A stretch of DNA of 64,000 bases, from assembly GCA_017654935.2 (NCBI GenBank), contig CM065686.1, forward strand, positions 27,474,591 through 27,538,590. The letters run 5' to 3'. Shown piece after piece: positions 1-10,141 of the stretch. The notes under the pieces were generated by a model, which saw only the letters and a list, made by a program, of their open reading frames with translations, searched no databases and was not told the origin of the DNA. Within the stretch, counting starts at the first letter, position 1. Each line of letters opens with the position of its first letter. The stretch is from Phymorhynchus buccinoides. Its lineage: Eukaryota > Mollusca > Gastropoda > Neogastropoda > Raphitomidae. The translations under genes and the position numbers were made by a program.

Positions 1-299
1 GGGACCCTCAGGCCTTGGCCCGCAACGCCTTTGCGATGTCTTGGTCGGGGATGTCGGTTTACGCCTACCCCCCGACTGCGTTGCTCACGAAAGTCTTGGC
101 CAAGTGCCTCCTGGAAAGACCAGACATGATCCTCGTCGCGCCCCATTGGCCGACTCAACACTGGTTTCCAGAACTGCTGGCTCTGGCCAGGGACGGCCCC
201 CTCATGCTGGGGCTCACACCCAAGACCCTCCTCCAGCCAAGGAGCGGTCTAGGCCATCCAAACCCTTTCAGGCTAAACCTGGCCGCATCGAAACTATAA
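1..299 (+). CDS. DIRS RT-RNaseH protein, C-terminal end (A1)
   Basis: This is the last part of the polymerase frame, entering the window mid-gene. It encodes LARNAFAMSWSGMSVYAYPP through HWPTQHWFPELLALARDG and ends at TAA 297-299 as AASKL. The full frame is seen in A2 (61784-63661), where the end is AAWKL. The region after RNaseH resembles the Dam-like methyltransferase segment of DIRS polyproteins, with a PP motif in the position of the usual N/DPPY. The recombinase frame overlaps its end by about 13 bases. Confidence 0.85.
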   Translation, partial: DPQALARNAFAMSWSGMSVYAYPPTALLTKVLAKCLLERPDMILVAPHWPTQHWFPELLALARDGPLMLGLTPKTLLQPRSGLGHPNPFRLNLAASKL

Positions 300-1363
300 A
301 ACTCGGTTTCCGGCGACAGGGCTTCTCTTCGAGAACCGTGGAACTTCTGCTGACCTCTCGGCGCCAATCCACCAATGCCTTGTACGATTTGCGCTGGAAG
401 GCATGGTTCTCTTTCTGCGCGCGCAAGAAATTTGACGCGCTGCGCCCTTCCACAGTCCAGTTTGTGGAGTTCTTGTCACATCTGCACAGAACTAAGGGCC
501 TCTCTGCTCAGACCCTTTCTGGCTACAGGGCCTCTCTCATCAACACCATTTCGTTAGCTTTGGGTTTTGACCGAACCTCTAAGCTTTCCGCTCCGCAGGT
601 TTCCCACTTCCTGGACGCGGTGCGTTTACGGGCCCCGGCGAGGACTGTCCGGGTCCCTCAGTGGGACGTGTTTCTTGTGTTGAATTATTTAAGGGATCGT
701 TGTGAACCTCTCTCTTCCCTTTCCCTCAAAGTCCTCACTCTCAAGACGGTTTTCTTGATTGCTTTGGCATCGACCAGACGGGTCAGTGGCCTCCACGCCC
801 TTAGCGGACTCCCCAGGGACGTGGAGTTCTCCGGGGATTTTTCGTCGGTTTCTCTTTGCTTTCTGCCCGAGTTCAGGGCCAAAAATCAACCCGGCGATGT
901 CGAGTCACCTCTTCTCTCCATCCCCAGTCTTAGGACTATCCTCTGTCCGGATGACGCCGACCGCTTCCTTTGTCCGGTCCGCGCCCTCAGGTCCTATCTC
1001 TCCAGAACCAAGGGTTTTAGGGGTTCTAGGAGGAGACTGTTTCTCTCTATCAACCCTAAGTACACTAAGGACGTTTCAAAGAACACGGTTGCTAGATGGT
1101 TGCTAGACTGTATCAAGCTTTCCTATTCTCAGTCTCCAGTTAGCCTGCCATCTGGCTCTGTCAGGGTCCACGAGCTCCGCGCAATCAGCGCCTCGCTCGC
1201 TCTGGTTAAGGGGGTGCCCATGGTTAAAATAATGTCATCCGCTTACTGGAGGTCGCTCAACACCTTCCTCAGCTTCTACCTGCGGGACATCTCCACGCAG
1301 CACGACGACGACTCCTTCACGATCAAGAAGGTAGTTGTCGCCCAGACCTCCGTCTCCCTCTAA
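287..1363 (+). CDS. DIRS tyrosine recombinase (A1), start codon altered
   Basis: A tyrosine recombinase of about 358 residues from ETIKLGFRRQGFSSRTVELL to the TAA at 1361-1363. Catalytic residues visible: Arg in STRRVSGLHAL (codon 779-781), the H-x-x-R motif HELR (1169-1180), and Tyr in LSFYLRDI (1277-1279). In known DIRS elements the enzyme integrates the circular DNA copy. The codon corresponding to ATG in A2 (63649) is ATC here (287-289), and no other in-frame ATG precedes the C-terminal region. DIRS-B and DIRS-C have CTG at that position. Either A1 has lost initiation or the protein is made without an AUG, for example by frameshift from the overlapping RT frame. The catalytic domain itself looks intact. 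Confidence 0.85.
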   Translation: METIKLGFRRQGFSSRTVELLLTSRRQSTNALYDLRWKAWFSFCARKKFDALRPSTVQFVEFLSHLHRTKGLSAQTLSGYRASLINTISLALGFDRTSKLSAPQVSHFLDAVRLRAPARTVRVPQWDVFLVLNYLRDRCEPLSSLSLKVLTLKTVFLIALASTRRVSGLHALSGLPRDVEFSGDFSSVSLCFLPEFRAKNQPGDVESPLLSIPSLRTILCPDDADRFLCPVRALRSYLSRTKGFRGSRRRLFLSINPKYTKDVSKNTVARWLLDCIKLSYSQSPVSLPSGSVRVHELRAISASLALVKGVPMVKIMSSAYWRSLNTFLSFYLRDISTQHDDDSFTIKKVVVAQTSVSL

Positions 1364-1425
1364 AACCAGTGAGTACGGGGACAAGCTCCCATCAGCCACC
1401 CCCTATGTTGTTTTTTAGTGGGTAT

Positions 1426-1439
1426 ATCATTGCAATGAT
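1426..1439. other. Conserved perfect palindrome after recombinase gene
   Basis: ATCATTGCAATGAT is a perfect 14-bp palindrome 63 bp after the recombinase stop. The same palindrome in the same context (gtgggtat before, gttttggggcaatatt after) is at 51387-51400 in the otherwise badly decayed element A'. Confidence 0.6.
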
Positions 1440-1616
1440 GTTTTGGGGCAATATTGGGGCACACACACCCCACCCCCCCTTTTTCCCCAACTCTTTTGCC
1501 TAGGATTACCTAGTTGTCTAAGAGGAAAAAAGGGAGTACAGGGGTTCTGTTTTTCAGAAGAGTGTTCGTGGGAAAAAAGCTCCCAGGTTCTTGCTCTCAC
1601 TCTGTGGTTTGGGGGT

Positions 1617-1800
1617 ATTGAAGCATCTACCCTCCTCCACTTTGGTAATCTGCAATTGTTTCAGGTGTTGGTACAGTATGGTTAAAGTAGATTGGTGGAT
1701 TTTTATTAATCCCTACTATCTATTTAACTTAATACTTACCAACACCTGAAACAAACGAGGTACCCTCCCTTGTATCCTCCCTCACTAATAAAGATGCTTC
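1617..1800. repeat. DIRS-A1 internal complementary region
   Basis: An imperfect palindrome with outer arms gaagcatct / agatgcttc and inner arms TTGTTTCAGGTGTTGGTA / TACCAACACCTGAAACAA. Its centre, read on the minus strand, is the element's right terminus (...aaaatccacc), then AAT, then its left terminus (ctactttaacc...). This is the DIRS internal complementary region, which stores the joined ends of the element and is thought to template completion of the circle. Confidence 0.82.
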
Positions 1801-2030
1801 CTGTAAAATTGCGTAATGGCGGAAGTAGGCGCTCATTGGCCTAGCCACTGCTAGACCGGTAAGGGGGGATCACTCCCGCCCCACATCCGGCTAGGGGTCA
1901 AGGCCAGATGCCTACTTTCGTTTTTCTATGTGCTATGGTATAGCTCCAGGTCGCTTAACGCTAATGCAATTGTTTCAGGTGTTGGTAAGTATTAAGTTAA
2001 ATAGATAGTAGGGATTAATAAAAACCCACC
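1755..2030. repeat. DIRS-A1 right inverted terminal repeat
   Basis: The reverse complement of the A2 left end (58972-59165) with only one or two differences, ending aaaacccacc before flanking actctatg. The 215 bp at 1755-1969 lie between inverted 18-bp boxes (1737-1754 and 1970-1987). The equivalent segment of A' is in the opposite orientation. Confidence 0.82.
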
Positions 2031-2083
2031 ACTCTATGTCAGTCTCTGAATTAAATACCGAACTCTCTACTGCTTAGACAAGC

Positions 2084-4050
2084 ATGCGCCTGTGTCTGAA
2101 ATCAAACTCCATGACGGAAAGCCCAGTCCATGGTATAACTATTGCCGTTGAATTGCGCACGCTCAAAGTCGGACGCAGACGCGCTGAGCGACAGGAAAGG
2201 AAAACCAAGCTCACAGTACACAAAGAAATCCACCGCGCTGCTATAGATAGGATAGCCCAATTAGTTGATTCTACTCCTGGCTCGAATACGTGTAAACAAC
2301 TGTTTAACAACAATAACTCTCTGCTCGGCAAAACCAAACCAGCTGTTCTTCCAACCATTTCTGATGCAAGTCTACTACCTGACATGTTTGCTGATTTCTT
2401 TAGGAATAAAATTATTACTATCCGTAATAGTTTTCAGTCTGTCCAGCAGTTGGACAATCCTGCCAACATTTTGGAAGGTACCCCTTTCCTAACTTTCACC
2501 CCTGTTTCCCAGGACTTTGTTAAACGACTTATACTATGGACTATGCCCAAAACCTGTGAGTTAGACCCTATTCCCACCAAGTTTCTGTTTCAACACATCG
2601 ATCTTGTTCTGCCAACTATAACCAATATAATGAACGAGTCACTCTCTTCTGGTATCTTTCCCTCGGAATTCAAGACTGCTATCGTAAAACCTTTGAAGAA
2701 GAAAAAACGCCTTGACCCAAACGAACTGAAAAACTTGACCCATCTCAAATCTCCCTTATCTTTCTAAACTTCTTGAAAGGCTTGTGCTTCAACTTTTCTC
2801 CCATCTGACCACCCACAATCTTCTCAGTCCTCATCAGTCAGCCTATAGGCCAGGGCACAGCACAGAGACAGTCCTGTTGCGAATTCTGAACGATTTACTT
2901 CTCTCTCTAGACGAAGACAAAGTTTCGGTTCTCCTACTCCTTGATCTGTCGGCTGCCTTCGATACAATCGATCATGACATGCTTATTTCCCGTCTCAAAC
3001 AACATTTTGGAATCACTGGAAATGTCCTCAAATGGTTTTGTTCCTATCTTCATGAAAGAAAACAAATAGTTGTAGTAAATGAAAACAAATCTTCTGAGTC
3101 AGTTCTTGATTTTGGCGTCCCACAAGGCTCCGTGTTAGAACCAATTTTGTTCATTCTTTATGCCACCCCATTAACCCCCCTTATAGCGAAACACTGTCCG
3201 TCATGAAATGTATGCCGATGATACTCAACTCAATCATCATGCTTCACCGCTAGCTCACGACCAGCTTATTCACACTCTTCAAGACTGTGTCACTGAAGTG
3301 AAAACATGGATGTCAAACAATAAGCTTAAACTAAACGATGACAAGACTGAAGCATTTAGAGTGCTTCCCCCATCTGTTGACTCTAGCTCTCTGCCCTCCA
3401 CCATTGCCCTTGGAGATTCCAACATCCATTTTTCTGAACATGTTCGCAACCTTGGCGTTTTCTTGGATGAAGACCTTTCCATGCAACAGCATATCACTAG
3501 GATCTGCCAGGCTGCATACATCAAACTCAGGTGAATCAGCTCTATACGCCCCTTTCTCACGACCGAGGCAACCAAAACGCTAGTCAGCTCATACATTTTG
3601 TCTAGATTAGATTACTGCAACTCCCTTCTGGTTGCCCACAGGCGCTTCTCAAACCCTTACAACAACTTCAAAACTGCTGCTAGAATGGTCTTCAAAGCCA
3701 AACGTCTTCAACACACATCACCTCTACTTAAACAGTTATATTGGCTACCTGTTCAACAAAGAATAAATTACAAAGCTGCCTGTCTCTGCTATCAGATCAT
3801 ATCGGGAACAGCACCGCAATACCTCTCTGAGCTTCTTGAAATTTACGTTCCATATCTATCTAGCTCAGCATATGACAATAGGATCTTTCGAATAATTTTT
3901 TTAAAACGTGATAGGCACGGTGGTAGAGCTTTTACATCATCAGCAGTCAAACTCTGGAATTCATTGCCTTCTGCTGTCAGACATAGTCAATCATTAGCAT
4001 CGTTCAAAACAAACCTGAAAACCCATCTGTTCCGGCAGTCTTTCCAATAA
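2084..4050 (+). pseudogene. Reverse transcriptase of CR1/L2-like element, broken
   Basis: The sequence can be followed through several frames. 2084-2767 is the region between endonuclease and RT, with KPLKKK. 2784-3206 is RT with SPHQSAYRPGHSTETVLLRI, DLSAAFDTIDH and VPQGSVL. 3208-3534 has the catalytic YADDTQL and NNKLKLNDDKTE. 3598-4050 is the C-terminal part with SRLDYCNSLL and ASFKTNLKTHLFRQSF. Frameshifts near 2767, a TGA at about 3204 and damage near 3535-3600 break it. YADD is retained, but the protein cannot be made whole. In intact relatives the enzyme performs target-primed reverse transcription. Confidence 0.85.
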
Positions 4051-4068
4051 CACCCCCCATCTCCATGT

Positions 4069-4550
4069 GCGTGTGTGTGTGCATGAGTGCGTACGTGTGT
4101 GTGTGATTGTGCGATGTGTGTGTGTGTGTGTGTGTGTGCGTGCGTGTGTGTGCATGTGTGTGTGTGTGTGTGTGTGATTTGTGCGATGTATGTCCGTATG
4201 TTTGTATGTATGTATGTAATTTGTGTGTGTGTATGTGTATGTATGTAATTTGTGAGCGTGTGCGCGAGTGTGAGTGCGTGCGCCCACGGCCACGCTTTCG
4301 AGCAGGTGTGTGTGTGTTGTGTGTTCTGTGTGGGTATATGTGCTTGCATGTGTATGAGTGTATGTCTTCGGCTAGAGAGGGGAGGGTGGTGAGTGTTTGC
4401 AAGTATGTGTCTGTGAGTGTGAGTAGTGTGCGTGCGCGTGTGTTTGTACAAGTGTATGTTTGAGTAAGTTTGTGCGTGCGTGCACGCACGTGCGTGTGTG
4501 TCTGTTGTGTATGTGTGTCTGTTGTGCGTGTGTGTGCGTTTAAGTGTTTC
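4069..4550. repeat. TG-rich microsatellite in CR1/L2 3' region
   Basis: Imperfect (TG)n with TGTA, TGCG and CGTG variants between the RT stop and the 3' tail. Open frames across it on either strand are low-complexity artefacts. Confidence 0.9.
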
Positions 4551-4618
4551 ATTGCTGATTGTAAAGCGCTTTGTGCTCGATAAAAAGCGCTATGTAAGTG
4601 TCCGTTTATTATTATTAT

Positions 4619-5561
4619 TCATCAAGTGTTTCAGTGCGCACACTAATGCCGATTTATCAGTTTAATAGCGCAAAGGAGCTGCTTTTCAACTTATTTTTTG
4701 TAAAGTGAGACCAATCACTAGTTCCAGCTTATGGAGTGAGACCGATCACCTAGTTTCAACTTGGAAGTTGACTTCGCATTTTCATTTGCACAGAGTTTGT
4801 AAAGATCGACACGGTCGTGACTGTTTCAGTTCAAACTTTGATAATAAACTGCTCAGTGCATAAAAGTGAATTTAGTGGTCAGATTGTGTTATCGCTGATT
4901 AAATTCCTCAGTTTCGGCCTGAGAACGATTCATTTTTACCGAGATTGACGATGTCAACACGCACAGGCTGGAGTTGATGACCAGCCTAAAATAGGGAAGG
5001 GGAAATATTCACAAATTAGCCGCAATCGTTCTTTTAGCCGCAGAGGTCAAAGTTGAAGAAAAAAGTAGCAGTTCATAGCTTGGAAAACGCCATAAATTAA
5101 TTTTAAAGAAAATGTCCAAAATTAGAAATAAAAAACGGGGCAGTGGGAGTCTCTCCCTGTGGGGATACCGGGGGGTCTTTCGTAAAAATAGTTCCCCCAC
5201 CTTCTTGAAGTTCTGTGCTTGTAATTTTCTCTAATCTGCCACTCTCTTTGACTCTGCCTTTTCCCTTTGCTTTCTATCATCTACTATCTTTCTGACTTAT
5301 TGGCCCATTCTCCTGCCCTTTTAAAAAAACCACTTTTTGACACACGGACACGTATTTTCCTTGTGGGAAGAATGCGGTGTAAAACCCTGGTCTGAAACCA
5401 TCGCAGCTGTGTTTATCAAAAGTCAATCTATATCAATGTCCAAGCAATATATGCTTTTCATATTTAATTCATTAAATTCTTCATTCCATTTTCTGACAGC
5501 GGGCTGGAAATGCATGAGCGTTGAGGAATGAATGTTTCGTTTTTCTTGTTTGCTTTATTAG
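4619..5561. other. Intron sequence without recognised feature
   Basis: AT-rich intron before adenylate cyclase exon 1. A short duplicated phrase (gtgagaccaatcac / gtgagaccgatcac, near 4705 and 4736) is visible. No gene or complete mobile element recognised. Confidence 0.5.
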
Positions 5562-5715
5562 ACTGGGTGTTCGTTACGACATAGAAAAGGACCCTGAGGA
5601 GGAGGTGAACGAGTACCTGGGTCTGGCCATCGATGCCCGCAGTATCGAGAGAGAGCGCTCCACCCACGTCAAGGGGTTCTTCCTCACCTTCAGGCAGTCA
5701 GAGCTGGAGGAAAAG
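5562..5715 (+). CDS. Adenylate cyclase exon 1 of 7 (C1b linker end)
   Basis: The exon follows a ttgctttattag acceptor and ends at AAG before a gttttt donor. It encodes [20 protein letters not shown]...[19 protein letters not shown]. The last part matches the conserved juxtamembrane linker (LTFR-x-x-ELE-K) between the first catalytic domain and the second membrane domain. It begins one base before a codon boundary and ends in phase 0, which fits the next exon. The upstream exons, with the first catalytic domain, lie before the window or were not recognised. The acidic segment before the linker is typical of the variable C1b region. Confidence 0.85.
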
Positions 5716-6019
5716 GTTTTTTTGTATTCAACAATTTTTTATTCCTTTTCTTCATTTATTCCACAATTCCTGCTTTCACTCACTCTTTCATCCCATCTTT
5801 CCATGTATGTATAAATGAAATCAGCGCAAAATCAAAATGGGACAAATACAAAAATGCAGCTCATCATAGGTAATATAAAGAAAAAATCCAAAAATCATCT
5901 GTTTCTCAAACTTAATAATATATCACTGATAGCAGTATTCTTAATATTACTTATTAGTACAAGTATTATCTAAAGAGAAGGGTTTTTTGTTTGTTTGTTT
6001 TTTCATTACAAAACAAACT

Positions 6020-6144
6020 GACAATAACAACAACCACATCAACCTTACAAAACAACAGTGACAACAACAACCACATCAACATTACAAAAACAACAGTGAC
6101 AACAACAACCACATCAACATTACAAAACAATAGTGACAACGACA
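6020..6144. repeat. Tandem repeat, about 38-bp unit, three copies
   Basis: Units begin gacaacaacaaccacatcaa at about 6020, 6060, 6098 and a partial unit at 6135, with an internal attacaaaacaacagt segment. Confidence 0.8.
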
Positions 6145-6269
6145 ACCAAAGCAAAAACAGGTAACAACAATACTGACCAAAACAATGTGTAATCAATTAT
6201 AAAAAAGAAATGCATTTGAGGAAATGGGATCAAGAATAATTTAAAATTATAACATCATAAAAAAGGGGG

Positions 6270-6271
<2 letters not shown>

Positions 6272-6313
<42 letters not shown>
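6272..6313. repeat. (CA)n microsatellite
   Basis: About 21 uninterrupted CA units. Confidence 0.95.
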
Positions 6314-6314
<1 letters not shown>

Positions 6315-6642
6315 GTGTATAGTTGCAGACTAAACTAGAACTCAACAATGCATAATATTCAACTTTGTAAATTGTGTGGAGTGACACATGATTTAGCACA
6401 ACAAAAGTTATTTCAAGTTCATCTTCCTTCAAGAGAGACATCAACTTATTCTTCTGGAAGCAGAAGAGAGACTACAAGACTATCCAAGTGAAATTAAATA
6501 ATCAAAAACAGATTACACAGCAATTGACACCAATCACCAAAGTACTGTGGAATACTATGCACCCAATTACTAGACAATAATCACCAAGGTACTATCAAGG
6601 TTTTTTGTGTTTGTTTATTTGTTGTTGTTTTTGTTTTTTAAA

Positions 6643-7986
6643 TTAAGAAATTAGTGTAGAGTAAGGGAACCAACTCTCTTCAAATTCCCTTAAGGCATAG
6701 TTAAGAAAAGACAGGTATTTTTCTAATTCTAGTCTGTTTTTAAGTATGGTTATGAAGATCTGTAACCTTGGCTGGACATTTTGTAATTTGCACTTATATA
6801 TGTAAAATTTGGCTAGAAGCAAAATAAAATCCATTGGTTTATCTGTCATAGTGTTTTGTTTTACTCCAAATAAAACCAATTCTTTGTTAATTTGAAGGCA
6901 AGCACAATGTTGACATTTTTCTTTGAGCAGATTCTCAAAACTAATCCAAAATCTATCAACAATAGTACAATCAAACATGTGTGAAATAGACTGCTCATCC
7001 ATACCACAGAAATTGCATACAGGGGAATTAACAACTTTGATCTTGAACAAGTATTTCTGAGTGGGGAGCAGTATGTGCAATAGCCTGGCTTGAAACCATC
7101 TGAGCTGAACATCTGTAGTTTGTTTTATATACATGTGAAAAAATGTTTCCAGCTCAGGGTCTCAAACAGGCCATTCCATTTTATGACTGCCGTTGGAGTG
7201 TCATCACTTCCATTTAAAATGGTTTGCACAATTATTGCCTTTGTTAATGCAAGACCATGCTTTTGGGTCTAGTATTTTGTATCTATTGGTTAGGACCACA
7301 TTTAATTTCTGACAGTATGTTTTTATAGAATTAAGAATGCCTTCATATAATATAAAATTAGTTGTAATACCTGAGTAGTTCAGCAAGAACTGATTATGTG
7401 TTATAAAAGTGCCATCATCATTTACAAAAATGTTTACAAAGTAAATATCAAAATCACACCATTCTTGCACATAAACCACCTTTCTTCCCCTTAAAATATT
7501 AATATTGTAATGTATACATTCAGACATGAATTCATGTACGGAGGATGGACAGCATTTCACACACAGCTTTTTATAATGTTTTAGAACATCCTTCCAAATT
7601 GGGTTTTTAACATTTTCAATAATAATATTAGCATATTCAGCTCCAAAATGATGTACATTTTCCAGCCTAGGATACATGTTAATTGTAAAATCTTTCCATT
7701 CAGAATCGCAGCTTAGTCTCTTTAACCAAGATATTTTCATGGAAGACAAAAAATGTTTAACATTCAGTATTTTCAAACCCCCTTCACAATATTGTTTTTC
7801 AACCACAGACCTTTTTATTTTGCTCCATTTACCATTCCACAAAAACACATATAGTTCTTTCTCTAAAGCTTTTAAAAAGTCTGGAGGAAAAGGTGCTGGC
7901 GTCTTTCTCTCTGTGCTAGATAGGTTTCCTTCAGGATTGTCAAGTTTGGACGAAAAAATTGATATGCATACTCCCCTTTTTTCCAT
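6643..7986 (-). pseudogene. L1-like ORF2 C-terminal remnant
   Basis: Minus-strand remnant in two frames, 7986-7204 then 7134-6643. The first part reads FLKALEKELYVFLWNGKWSK and EGGLKILNVKHFLSSMKISW, the post-polymerase region typical of the L1/Tx1 group (FLW-x-K ... GGL-x-x-x-N). The second part has a zinc-knuckle-like CNFCGMDEQSISHMFDC, the RT-associated zinc finger near the end of L1-type ORF2. RT catalytic motifs are absent, so the copy is 5' truncated. A frame change between 7204 and 7134 shows decay. The L1-group assignment rests on these motifs only. Confidence 0.72.
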
Positions 7987-7994
7987 GTGTTTTA

Positions 7995-8079
7995 GAAGTG
8001 CTTCCCTTTGAGTAGGTCAAGCATGAAAGGGATGCTGACAGAAAGGGCGAAGGAAAAGGTGCTTAGGAGGTAGAAACTT
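7995..8079. repeat. 85-bp dispersed repeat, copy 1
   Basis: Starts gaagtgcttccctttgagta and ends gtagaaactt. It appears base-for-base identical to 9752-9836, in the same orientation on the other side of exon 2. It begins right where the L1-like remnant ends. Confidence 0.88.
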
Positions 8080-8256
8080 CAACTATGAGCTTTAGGCTCT
8101 TCTTCAAGAATGAATGACATTTGTTCCAACTAATGATGCATTTCCACTTCTGTAAGATGCTGTATATCATTGTGATAGTAAGATAATTTATTTGATCCCC
8201 AAAAATCATTTTTCGAGTTTTTTTATAAAAAAAACTGGGTTTTTTGCTACTTTCAG

Positions 8257-8354
8257 TTTTCTAAGATGCGTGACACGATGATCAGTTCCCACCTGGCCTG
8301 TGTCAACTTAATGATGCTGTGTATTTTTACCGTTCAGCTCACCATTATCCCCAG
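8257..8354 (+). CDS. Adenylate cyclase exon 2 of 7 (first helix of second membrane domain)
   Basis: Acceptor ctactttcag, donor gtaatg. Phase 0 at the start gives FSKMRDTMISSHLACVNLMM and then LCIFTVQLTIIP, with a codon split after two bases (AG, completed to Arg by the next exon). FSKM corresponds to the K-YSK motif of types 5/6, and the following 21 or so hydrophobic residues form the first helix of the second membrane domain. A (CT)n tract starts about 40 bp into the next intron. An 85-bp repeat lies 180 bp upstream, with an identical copy in the following intron. Confidence 0.88.
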
Positions 8355-8393
8355 GTAATGAGCCCTTTAGTCTCTCTCATAACTGCTCACAAA

Positions 8394-8396
<3 letters not shown>

Positions 8397-8449
<53 letters not shown>
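8397..8449. repeat. (CT)n microsatellite
   Basis: About 26 CT units starting 43 bp after exon 2. Confidence 0.95.
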
Positions 8450-8452
<3 letters not shown>

Positions 8453-8773
8453 ATTCCTCTCTCTCATCAGGGCTGAGTGGCAAAAGATGTCTTTAATTAG
8501 CTTATCTCGCTACCCTGAATAAATAACATTTTGTTCGTTCGTTTGTTCTCTCTTTCTCTTTTTTTCTTTCTTTCTTTGTCTCTCTCTACTTTCCCAACCT
8601 TCTTGTTTTGTTTTGCTCAGGACTTTTTCTTAATCAGATGAAGACTCAGATTTAGGGCTTGTGTACATTAGATCTGTAATCTGCAAATTCCATACAGAAA
8701 CCCCATTCATTCATATAAGAAACAAGTGGATGGGATTGTGGATGAGTTTCTGCATGTGTAAAAAAACCATATG

Positions 8774-8790
8774 CACGCGCACACACACGC

Positions 8791-8847
<57 letters not shown>

Positions 8848-9021
8848 GATCAACATAAATACTTGCGCACATACACACAGACACACACATGCACACACAC
8901 ACACATACATGCACATACACACACACACATACAGACAGACATGGATCAACATAAGCACTTGCGCACGCACACACGCATGCGCACACACGCATGCGCACAC
9001 ACACGCACGCACACACATACA
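8774..9021. repeat. (CA)n microsatellite, compound
   Basis: A long pure CA run (about 8796-8844) followed by imperfect CA/CG/CATA repeats. The phrase catggatcaacataa recurs at about 8843 and 8939, showing a larger duplicated unit of about 96 bp. Overlapping open frames are artefacts. Confidence 0.9.
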
Positions 9022-9751
9022 CAATCAATTTATTTACTATTTAGTCTACTTAATCCCTCAACGCCCATTGCCTATGACCAGCTAAGAGGGGTTCGTTCAG
9101 GCTCAGTTTTGTTCTTTTTATTTACTTTAACTTGTGTGTTTTTTGGTTTGTATTGGTTTGCTTTTAGGTAAAGAAAAAACCCACCCTGAAAGGATTTGCA
9201 TGAGGATTGCCACAGTTTTAGTTGATTTGGTGCTTGGTAGCCCAAGGTGTGTGTGTGTGTGTTTACGAGTCGTGAAATGCTAGGGAGACCTCAATTTTTA
9301 GTTCCTTTGGTTTCTGTTGTTTTTAGTTTAGTTTTGTTTTCATTTTATTTTCATCCCTGCTGCGTTGCACAACATTGTGTAAGCATCCGGAGGGGTAGCG
9401 CACCGGAAAATTCAGATTCAGGTATAACACTATCCAAAGAGTTTCTCAATGTGAAATTTCCATTAAAATTTTTTTTATCATAAGTTGCTGATTGCTAATC
9501 TGATGTGTGCTTGTGTGTGTGTGTTTCATTTTCATGAAATGGGCAGATCTTGTGCATGAGAAAATATATTTTGTGCATGTGTGTTGCACCCAATCAGTGA
9601 AATTGCCTAGTTCATGAAATAGGCAAAATGGTTTCACAGATTGGGTGTAACATACATGAATATGTTAGCGTCAATGTCTGTGTATGTGTGTTTGTTTGCA
9701 TTAGTGTTTGTTTGTGCACATCGCATGTGTTTGTATTTGTGCATGCTTTTG

Positions 9752-9887
9752 GAAGTGCTTCCCTTTGAGTAGGTCAAGCATGAAAGGGATGCTGACAGAA
9801 AGGGCGAAGGAAAAGGTGCTTAGGAGGTAGAAACTTAGCGCTTAGAGCTTAAAGATTAGGCGCTATGAAAGTTGTCTTAATAAATGC
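9752..9887. repeat. 85-bp dispersed repeat, copy 2, with tail
   Basis: The first 85 bp (9752-9836) are identical to 7995-8079. Here they continue into agcgcttagagc and a tail, ggcgctatgaaa, then cttaataaat. The tail resembles the 3' ends of CR1/L2 elements and of SINEs that use them; a similar ending is at about 32285-32333. It may be a short non-autonomous retroposon. Confidence 0.6.
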
Positions 9888-9900
9888 TTTATGTTTGCAG

Positions 9901-9985
9901 AAGTACATTGATGGTTGGACTTTTTGCTGGGTGTTTTGGCATCATCTTCTTTTTGTTTTTGCTAGCTGTATCTGAAACATGTCAG
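9901..9985 (+). CDS. Adenylate cyclase exon 3 of 7 (second helix)
   Basis: Acceptor atgtttgcag, donor gtaggt. The first base completes the split Arg codon, and the exon then reads [20 protein letters not shown] and LAVSETCQ, ending in phase 0. This is one hydrophobic helix of about 21 residues and a short loop, matching the second helix of the membrane domain. The exon lies immediately after a short repeat tail (9752-9887) and immediately before a roughly 125-bp (CT)n tract. It is flanked by repeats on both sides with almost no unique intron. Confidence 0.86.
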
Positions 9986-10007
9986 GTAGGTGGCCTGCTC
10001 TCTTTCT

Positions 10008-10141
<134 letters not shown>

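Larger units (their letters stand above)
1..2030 (+). mobile_element. DIRS retrotransposon A1, 3' part
   Basis: The window opens inside a DIRS-type element: end of the RT-RNaseH-methyltransferase-like frame (1-299), a long tyrosine recombinase frame (287-1363), a 3' untranslated stretch, an internal complementary region (about 1617-1800) and a right inverted terminal repeat ending near 2030. Known DIRS elements replicate through a circular intermediate and integrate with a tyrosine recombinase, giving no target-site duplication. The first 638 bp are matched by the last 638 bp of the window (A2), one mismatch seen, so A1 and A2 are very recent copies. Confidence 0.92.
2031..4618 (+). mobile_element. 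CR1/L2-like non-LTR retrotransposon, 5' truncated
   Basis: It abuts the DIRS-A1 right end. It contains a decayed reverse transcriptase (2084-4050), a TG-rich tract (about 4069-4550) and an L2-type 3' tail: ttgtaaagcgctttg, then gcgctatgtaag, then (att)n, ending near 4618. The endonuclease domain is missing, so it is 5' truncated, or it was cut by the DIRS insertion. Confidence 0.82.

Noticed and set aside
8652..9171. Cys-Val and His-Thr repeat proteins on both strands
   Set aside because: These are translations of (CA)n microsatellites. The same applies to frames at 3987-4552, 18645-19030, 23426-23754, 25179-25647 and 29125-29589.
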